Positions 56,693-64,000 of a stretch of 64,000 nucleotides of DNA are shown in pieces. This DNA comes from Evernia prunastri (Eukaryota > Ascomycota > Lecanoromycetes > Lecanorales > Parmeliaceae): contig NKYR01000005.1 in assembly GCA_003184365.1 (NCBI GenBank), positions 62,001 through 126,000 of the forward strand. Direction: 5' to 3'. The notes below the pieces were generated by a model, which was given only the letters and a program-made list of their open reading frames with translations, made no database searches and was not told the origin of the DNA. The translations under genes and the position numbers were made by a program. Position 1 is the first letter of the stretch. Each line of letters begins with the position of its first letter.

Positions 56693-58512
56693 TGGCTTGA
56701 GACTCTTGATATACCCTCTCACAAAGATTAACACCGTCAAGGGTCAGTGCGAATACGTCGAGGAGCCGATCCCAGGGTGATGCGGCCGCAGCGCGTCGAC
56801 ATGGGACGAGGCGGAGGTCGAGTCTAGACTTCAGCAGGCAACCTCGCATTTAATTATTGTGTCGTGTCCTTAAGAATACGTCTTTAATTAAGTTAGCGTA
56901 TTCATAATCCTCTGCAATGCTTGGCGTTGGAGATCCGACACCACCCCCATAGATTCTTGTACTGTAGCCATAGCATCCTCCCCACAACTCCCAAATATCA
57001 GCCATCAAATGTCGCAAATAGGCAAATTTGAAGCTATTCAGACATCGCCTAATCGACTGTCTCAATCGAGTCGCTATGCCTCTTTTCATTGATATTTCTG
57101 CTAGGGCTAAAGCCGAGCATCTTTATTCCAATTGGAAGCCTTCTGCAGTTGCTCAGGAGCTATCCTCTACTGATACACGATATAGTACTCGTACCGTCTA
57201 TGACTGAAAGCAACGTCTGCAAATGTATCGAACCATGGGTCCCCTTCCTCACGCGCAGCCTACTGATCGACTCGGGTCTGTACATTGAAAGAAGGGCCCC
57301 ACCGAAGACGCACCTGTTTGAGCTTTGAGAGCTTGAAACCATTGATATCCTTGGGTTTATCTTTCCGCCGCGTAGCGTTCTTTATCACCTGCCTTGCATT
57401 CTCGTCGATCTTCTTCAGAGCTTTTGCCAGGACCTTTTCCTAGTTGCGTTGCTCCTTAGCCCTAGCCTTAGCAAGTTCTTCCTTCTCCTTCTTCTGGGCG
57501 ACGGCGGCGATGACGAGTTGAGCTTCCTTCTCGCGTTGCTTCTGGACCTGCGCCTCGACTTTCTCCTTCTTACGCTGCTCCTGAGCCAATGTCTATCTTT
57601 CAGCCTCCTTCGCAGCGACTAATTCAGCAGATCTAAAGCGGTTTCCTGCGTTGCTAGTGCGGGGTAGAAGGAGGGGCGGCGAGGTGACTGGTGGGCCACT
57701 GATGCGTGTGGAAGGAGGCATGACTGACGAGGCGATGTTTAATAGCTTCAAATTTGCCTATTTGCGATATTTGATAGATGTATTGAAATTTTTTGATGAA
57801 TATATTGAGATTTGTGGGAAGATGCTATGGCTACAGTACAAAAATCTATGGGGGTGGTGTCGGATCTCCAACGCCAACATTGCAAAGGATTATGAATACG
57901 CTAGGTAGGAAAACTTGTTGCCACTCTCACTTCCTAGCCTCTATCTAATTCCCTCCGCAATTTCATACGGTAACTGTACAAGGCATGAGAGCTTGAATGC
58001 TCTGGTCTACACTTAGATCCAAACAGTGAAGGGTCGCGATCTGGCATGCTCCTATTGAATCCTTCCACGCTTCTTGAAGCGGACGCTGAGTCCCACTCTA
58101 CAAAGCCGTCATTGTGGAATTGATCAAAAAGGCTTCAATACCGCAGTCCGTTCGCTGTCATATGGATTTCGAAGGTCTTAAGCGGATAACGCTGCAAAAT
58201 GGACCGCTCGGATGCCTGGCTTATTTCTTGTCTTTCTCTCCATTCATCTGTTGTGTTAACATTCCTACCCAACCCGCAGGCAGCTCATGTGTGTCTATGG
58301 GGGAAACGACCAGGAAGGTATCAATGAATCGGTCAGCTTACCAGTAATTCATATGCATCTATGCAAATTTCACTGTGATGTCAGCACAATTTTTAAAAGT
58401 GCTCATTGTGGCCTGCCGTTCAATATTCTCAACGTACAAATCCGATTTCAGCTGGTCAACTAGATGCTTGCAAATGCTGTCAATCCGCCCCTCGTTACTC
58501 TTCAAGCAGCCC
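56693..58512. other. Kinase promoter, mobile-element relic and empty flank
   Basis: The kinase promoter occupies the left end; the relic at 56894-57903 is listed separately. From 57904 to 58512 I see no supported gene; the right end is the 3' flank of the zinc-finger gene. Confidence 0.45.
56894..57903. mobile_element. Decayed Tc1/mariner-like element with long terminal inverted repeats
   Basis: The left arm 56894-57050 and right arm 57730-57903 are inverted copies of about 157-174 bp, some 80-85 percent alike by eye; the right arm has an extra AT-rich insert of about 20 bp. The outer ends read TA-GCGTATTCATAATCC and its inverse, so TA at both borders fits a TA target duplication. Just inside the left arm, at 57076-57330 (+), lies a broken transposase N-terminus: MPLFIDISARAKAEHLYSN, WKPSAVAQEL, then a stop where a Trp is expected, then KQRLQMY, the helix-turn-helix pattern of fungal mariner transposases. 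The catalytic domain is absent. A Lys/Glu-rich frame on the minus strand (57630-57340, interrupted) may be a second insert. Confidence 0.72.
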
Positions 58513-59213
58513 CTAAGAGAAGCCAATCAGCCTCTGATTCCCTGCTAAAAAGCCTCCTACGTTGCTCTGCACGCCACTGAACTTGATGAAACCACAGCTC
58601 TCGCTCTCCAAATGATTGAACATGGCAGCCAAGGTCTTGAACTGCGACCCACACCGCATCTTATTCGGACAATGGTAAATCTCTTGCATGTGCGTAGGGC
58701 TCTTCAGATGACGATCCAAGTCGCCCATAGCAGTGAATTGGCGGCGGCAAAGGTAGCACTGGTATGTGTGGCCGTTCCAGGCGTTATCAACAGACCACGT
58801 TTCGGCCCTTTCATGCCATTCCAAGAGATTGTTCGTGATGATACCGTTTCGATCGCGCTGTCGTAGAGTGGTGAAGATGCTGTCGCGGTTGACGTTGCGC
58901 GCGTTTGGACAAGAGCCAGTTTCGAGATGATGTGAGACGCCGCTGGCGGAAGTGAATGCTCGTTGACAAAAGGGACACGAGACGCTAGCGCCGCGATGGG
59001 TGCGAGAATTGAGGTGCTGGGAGGAGCTTGTCAACCAGGACAACATGTGGTTAGGAGGGGGATGAGAATGGATACCATGCGGAGATTGTTGCCATTATCA
59101 AATTTCCGCCGGCACGGTGCACAGTAATGGGCCCAATGACCACGTGCATCCATATGCTGCTCGGATGCCCTGAAGCTGTGAAAAGTACGCGTGCATGTGT
59201 CACATTCCCACAT
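58513..59213 (-). CDS. C2H2 zinc-finger protein
   Basis: 213 aa from exons 59213-59076 and 59016-58513 (59-nt intron). Four finger-like units can be seen: CDTCTRTFHSFRASEQHMDARGH seen in parts (CDTC...H...H), CAPCRRKF...HLNSRTH across the intron, CPFCQRAFTSASGVSHHLETG with a late Cys (SCPNA), and CYLCRRQFTAMGDLDRHLKS. A further Cys-rich piece, CPNKMRCGSQFKTLAAMFNH, forms a C-terminal finger ending SESCGF. The pattern with SHHLETGSCPNA is found in a common ascomycete family of unknown role. Whether it binds DNA, RNA or protein is not known. The upstream in-frame codons lack an ATG, so the start is at 59213. Confidence 0.82.
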
Positions 59214-60673
59214 AATGGATGGAATATATGGTATTCGCCTTGGAGTATACGAAAGCAGTTTGTCCAAGATTATCAGAGAAAGTGAAGTTCAAGTGGGAGG
59301 ACTCGCTGATACATACTCGTCCAACCCTTGCTAATTAAACCAAACATTTACATCAGTCCTTGCATCGGAATCTCCGGAAGTGTCAAGCCCGCACGTCGCA
59401 CGCTCGCGTATCGGCTGTATGCACCTGTATGCACGCTCAGACACCCCCCCTCTCTGCATTCCGGACGCCGGTTGCTGCACTAGAGATCCTGGAGTCCCGC
59501 GCCAGTACCGCGGTAACTCCACGCCTGAAACAATGAAGGGTTGCGTAGACAACGCGCTAAGATCCGCTTCGAAATTGCGCCCTGGTCCGAACTAGCCTAT
59601 TAATCGTAGCAGAGTACGAAGTCGCAATAAGAGAGCTTGTGATATAACAAAATCGATGTGAACAGGAATCTCCTTCTCCTCCCATAACGATATCCAACCA
59701 ACCCCACCCAAACGTACTCCGCCATTTTCCCAACTACACACACCTCATAGTCAAAGCACAATCTCACATAACCTGGTAGCCACAATACCATAGACGCCAA
59801 AGCGAAAGATTCATTCGGAACGCGCCATCGATGGAAACAGCACATAGCCAGACACCGAAGCCACATATTCCTCAAAGTCAAACATCCCCTCAAGAGCCTC
59901 TTTCGAAAGCAAGGTTAGACTTTCCAATAGAGCACCGACGAAAGAGTCCAGATACTAATGTATAAACAGACAATTCTGAAATCCGATTATCCCAGGCAAG
60001 TTGCTAGCAGCCATTCCCCCCTCTTTGCTATAGTCGGCTTAAGTATCAATCCGTCGTGTTCGACAGCACGATCCAGAAAAGAGACGAAGAATGAAATGTA
60101 AGCTTTCTATCTCGAGCAACACATCCCCGCCAAATACGAGTGTGTTGCAAAAGTCATGCGCAGAGGCACCTTCCTACTGTGGGGAGTCAATCCGCGCCGT
60201 TATCGTGCGCGCCGATCCGTGCTGCTACATGCTAGTTTACTGCAGAATCTCAGCTCCGTTGCAAGCGAGCCAGCCATATCCCTATACATAGCCCACTCCG
60301 AGTCCCCAAGAACGCATTTGATAGTATTGCAGAGATTGGTAGGCTCAAGGACCAAGCGAAACGCAGTCAGTCAGTGGTCCAAGAAGGCGAAGCAGCATAG
60401 GTATAGGTCTACATCGCCTTGCGGAAGCATACAGCCTTGTTCTCATCTTACCACAATCACGCCTGTTAACATTTGAGGCAGTTGTTTAAAATCAGCTAAT
60501 ACTCCTTGATCGTTTGGTTTCCCCATGGTATCTTTCGAAGGCTCTCAATGTCCCTTCTGCGACAACGGGTTGAGTTTACTATCTAGTGTCTAGTAATTTA
60601 ATTCAATTCTGATAAGCTTCACGCCGCATCTCTTATACGCTACTTCTGAAGGTGCAGCTGTAGTTGTTCCACC
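59214..60673. other. Intergenic, no supported gene
   Basis: Open frames at 59331-59552 (-), 59600-59893 (-) and 60091-60476 (+) have no domain and no useful splice context. This is a divergent promoter space between the zinc-finger gene (-) and the PTH11-like gene (+). Confidence 0.4.
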
Positions 60674-62030
60674 ATGGCAGAGCCTGATGCTTTCTTTTCC
60701 GACGATATGTCTTACCATATCCTTCACTCCGTCCTTCTCCTTATACTCTCCATTCTCGCGATCCTGGCAGTTGCGCTCAGGTTCTGGGCGAGAAGGATCA
60801 AGAAGCTCTCATTGGAGCTGGACGACTATCTTGTCATGGTTGGGCTGGTATTTACCATATATGCTTCGTACTTTTCGTCATCTGAATTATTTTCAGATCT
60901 TCGCATTGGCTGAAATTGCCACATCTACGGTACACCTCTGCCGCTATACATATATAGACACGAGAGTTCCGCTGAGGTCGCTCTAGCATATTTCTCGCCC
61001 TGGGTCAAACGCCGAGAAAGACTAGGCTACGAGGCAGGTCCTTCAACCCCCAAATACGACGTATTGAGACTTATAGGACGTCCCAAGCTCTCTTTCATAT
61101 CCCCAATTCTCTGGGCCATCGCCGTGGCACTTGTTCGCTCCTCCGCTGTCACCCTCTACATCCGCATCTTCCGCACACAACCATTTCGTCTTATCTGCTA
61201 CGCGGTTCTATGTCCAATTCTCTATCGCTGCCATCCTCGCCGAGTCCCTGATCTGCCTTCCTATCGAATGTCGATTCAATTATAAAATACCGTGCCGTTC
61301 ATGTGGTGATTATGCACTTCCTGATCTCTTGGCTGGAATTTTCAATATCGTCTTGGATTTCATGATGGTGATACTGCCGATGCCTATGCTGTGGGGTTTG
61401 CAGATGGCGCTGAGTAGGAAATTGATGCTGAGCGGGATGTTTGCGCTGGGTCTTGCGTAAGTTCTATGGAATGTTCAGCAAATGATATAGGCCCCTCTGT
61501 ACATACTAACGGCCTTGGTATTTCAGTATCTGCGCCATAACAGCCTATCGACTTCAAGTAACAAGCACACTGGGCACGCACGGCGATGATTGTGTGATCA
61601 ATGCCCACGCGACTGTTTCACTCCTGACGTGTCTTGAAGCGATCCTTGGTGTCATCACTACCTGCCTGCCCGTCTTGAAACCCATCCTGAGCAAAGTTCG
61701 TGATTTGATGAAGAAGTACAGCTGTAGTCGAGTCACGAGGCAATTTGAAGAAAGTGTTGAATTGATCAGGTATGGAACAATGTGATGTACGATGCTCGAA
61801 TTATTCATCTCAGAGCTCCCCTGGGAGGTATCCTTATATGCCCTAGTAATTCAGTGGCTGGCATATCAACCTTGGCTAAAATTCCGGGAGGAGGCTGGGA
61901 ACCAACAACCAAATTTCAACAGAAATCGGGAAGGATGGGACTTGGGGGAGGACTATTAGAAATTATGGAACCGGAAGGGAAAACCGAGACAGAAGATTTA
62001 GAAGTATGGGAAATGGGGATCTTACAATGA
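60674..62030 (+). pseudogene. PTH11-like GPCR-type membrane protein, apparently broken
   Basis: Rhodopsin-domain (PTH11-like) receptors are seven-helix plasma-membrane proteins. Visible: helix 1 SVLLLILSILAILAVALRFW, then ELDDYLVMVGLVFTI, later SFISPILWAIAVALVRSSAV, YIRIFRT, then GIFNIVLDFMMVILPMPMLW and a last helix LTCLEAILGVITTCLPVLKP. Introns at 61458-61526 and 61770-61814 are canonical and the acidic tail ends at 62030. Two faults appear: an in-frame TGA at 60911-60913, which could be removed by an unusual intron, and a frame change near 61200, where QPFRLICYAV continues only in the next frame as VQFSIAAILAESLIC without room for an intron. Either the gene is dead, or the base calls are wrong in two places. 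Confidence 0.68.
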
Positions 62031-64000
62031 TGTGAGAGGTGTGGATGAGCGTCATTATCTGTTTAAGCATCGGCTGACTCGGTTAACTGGACTGGCTGAT
62101 GTAAAGGGGCCCCGCGACGGGCTGAGGAATCTTTGTTTAAATCCAATCGCATAGACCTCGATAATCTTTTAGCTATCAGCTCTTCTGTATGCAGATGATC
62201 TGACAGACCTGTAAAAGCGTTTGATCGATGACCAAGTTTTCGTCACTTTAGTTTCTAGAAAAGCAAAAGAGTTGTAAGACAAGCAGAGGAAGAACAATGA
62301 CGCTCTCTACGCAGAGAGATGCACGAAAGAAGGAGACGACATTCTTCTTGGAACCATCGCAAAGGCCCGTCTTCTGCCCAAAAGCTGATGGCTGAATCTT
62401 GTATTACGGCAAGCAGTTAGACAAGATCAATGACACCATCAAAGGAGAAAAATCTGGGAACACGAGCGTGGCAGTATGACGCTAGGGTCTGTTCGATGCT
62501 GATCGCGGGCGAGGGTAGTTCTGTGAGATCCCCAACGATCGAATTATGCTATATCCACGACTTGACGAGAAATGTATACAGCCCGTACGCCAAAAGGCTT
62601 TTCGCCTGCAGGAGCATCAGAACAGTTCTCAAAAACCGCCGGCCCGGAAAGATCTGGGACTGGACGAGGAAAAAGCTGGAAGATCGGGTTCGGGACGCAG
62701 AATCCTGCATTGGATGGATCGATATGGGTGGAGCCCAACTGTAGGAGAGGGTTTCAAAAGAGCCCAGACACTTAACAAGCTAGCATAGTTGGAGCTTGGC
62801 CAGAGAATTACCTGATCAGCAAGGAAAGCTGACGACGATGACGGCGATGATGAAGGTTTCACGTACGGCATAGAAGAGGGGACAAGCCACATATAAGAGG
62901 AAATTACCCCTGCGGAGACCTTCGTCACAAAGTCATCGGTGAAGACATCTCGGGAAATCCGAGCGGAAATTGGAAGAGCTCAAGGTGCTCTCCGAACCAT
63001 TTATGTTGCATTGCAAGGCCGATGCTGCTAAATGGTAGAACAACAGACTCCGGAGTCCAGGATCTTGAACAAACAAATATATCGCCAAAAACGGAGAGGT
63101 TCAGCGCTACTGCGACAATAGCCTTCCAGACGTTACCTACAAAGAACATTTCCTGAGTCGCAGTACGCTTGTTTATTTCGTTACACTTCTTTTCAAAGCA
63201 TAAGAGCTCTATGAAAGACTGAGGAAGTTAAAAGAAGATCTTCGATTGCAAATTTAGCTGGAGCACCTCAAGGAGGGCGGTTAATCCATAAAAACGTCCC
63301 GCTTGCCGGAAAACTTCCTCGATGTACTTGTCCCTTCTGTAGATGAGCTCACAGTAATGCTCAAGAAGATGCCTGACCCAAATCTAGGAGGTGCAGATGG
63401 GTCCACCGAATCGTCGCCAGGCTCTACAAGAGACACCAGTACAAACCTCGTAGTGAAGCGTTCTGAAGACCAAAAGTCCTTTCAACAGCCTGCCCACTGA
63501 GCTTTTGCACCTAGTGCCTCAGATATGGCCTGTCACTGCACCTCCACAATTTTATGATTCGCAAATCAGTACAGTGATCCCGCAGCCGGTGGTTGTGCAT
63601 GCACCGGCAGCCCCGCAGGTCGAAATTCCACGATGTCGAAGCAATCACTGCTTGAAATCCTCGGGCTGTCCATGCCCCCAGACCCATGCAGCACGCTTGC
63701 TACCATTTTTGATTCATTGGGCTGTAAGGCGGTTTCAGAAAGGATAGAGAACTCGTCTCGCTCGACGTTGCAGCGCTGAATTCGCACCCATTTGATAAGC
63801 TACGCATACTTGGTCAGCTGCTATTTGCCCTCCAATTATAGCAAGATCGATCGAAGGAGAAAGGTAGTATTGAAGACTACGAAGTGCTAGGCAAGAATTG
63901 GAACCCACTAGACCTCCGATCAAAGCATCGAGCTTTGGTGCTATAACAACCGCCTCAACACGGATATCTCGTCGCGCATAGGTCTCAAATTCTTGCAGTT
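62031..64000. other. Right edge, no supported gene
   Basis: Short open frames occur on both strands. The piece 63505-63747 (+) contains CGCP-like Cys clusters (GCPCPQTHAARLLPF) and an overlapping frame starts MSKQSLLEILGLSMPP at about 63633; both are too short to judge and may belong to a gene or relic that continues beyond the window. No RNA gene or repeat is apparent. Confidence 0.3.

Noticed and set aside
57340..57640. Lys/Glu-rich minus frame inside the transposon relic considered as a host gene exon
   Set aside because: Interrupted by stops and without ATG or splice context; more likely transposase-tail debris.

Overview
The window is nuclear DNA from a filamentous ascomycete (Pezizomycotina). 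Nearly every recognisable gene is interrupted by short introns of 40-100 nt with GT(A/G)AGT-like donors and CTAAC/CTGAC-like branch sites. The gene families are typically fungal: Zn2Cys6 regulators, NACHT/ankyrin STAND proteins, a PTH11-like receptor and a CmcJ/NvfI-type oxygenase. A Tc1/mariner-like relic with long terminal repeats would fit Dothideomycetes, but I cannot name a species. All gene models were built by eye from reading frame, splice signals and family motifs; no expression data or database search was used.

Layout: 1-12.8 kb is mostly housekeeping: a class 3 lipase (-), a candidate 78-aa secreted peptide (+), a GNAT acetyltransferase (-), a kinesin-14 (-), and a LOA1/Vps66-type acyltransferase (+) divergent from the kinesin. 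12.8-26 kb is gene-poor: an AflR-like Zn2Cys6 factor (+), an acidic low-complexity protein (-), a scaffold gap flanked by a duplicated 166-168 bp sequence, and a second Zn2Cys6 factor (-).

27-46.7 kb is the accessory region and the most interesting part. It holds an ankyrin protein with a STAND-type N-terminal domain, an Arp1-like amidase whose third intron lacks an AG acceptor, an inverted amidase relic, and a head-to-head pair of a Zn2Cys6-ankyrin fusion (-) and a hydrolase-like/NACHT/ankyrin NLR (+) separated by 673 bp. A small membrane protein, an M20D amidohydrolase, a candidate Cys-rich secreted protein and a TPR protein follow. The association of NLR-like receptor, ankyrin regulator and free ankyrin/TPR proteins is the best candidate for an undescribed fungal recognition or allorecognition module; that link is inference.

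48-64 kb holds a CmcJ/NvfI/GA4-desaturase-family enzyme, an unrelated amidase relic, an F-box protein, a Ser/Thr kinase (-), a decayed Tc1/mariner-like element with about 160-bp inverted repeats, a C2H2 zinc-finger protein (-), and a PTH11-like receptor that appears broken by an in-frame stop and a frameshift. Both window ends show no supported gene.
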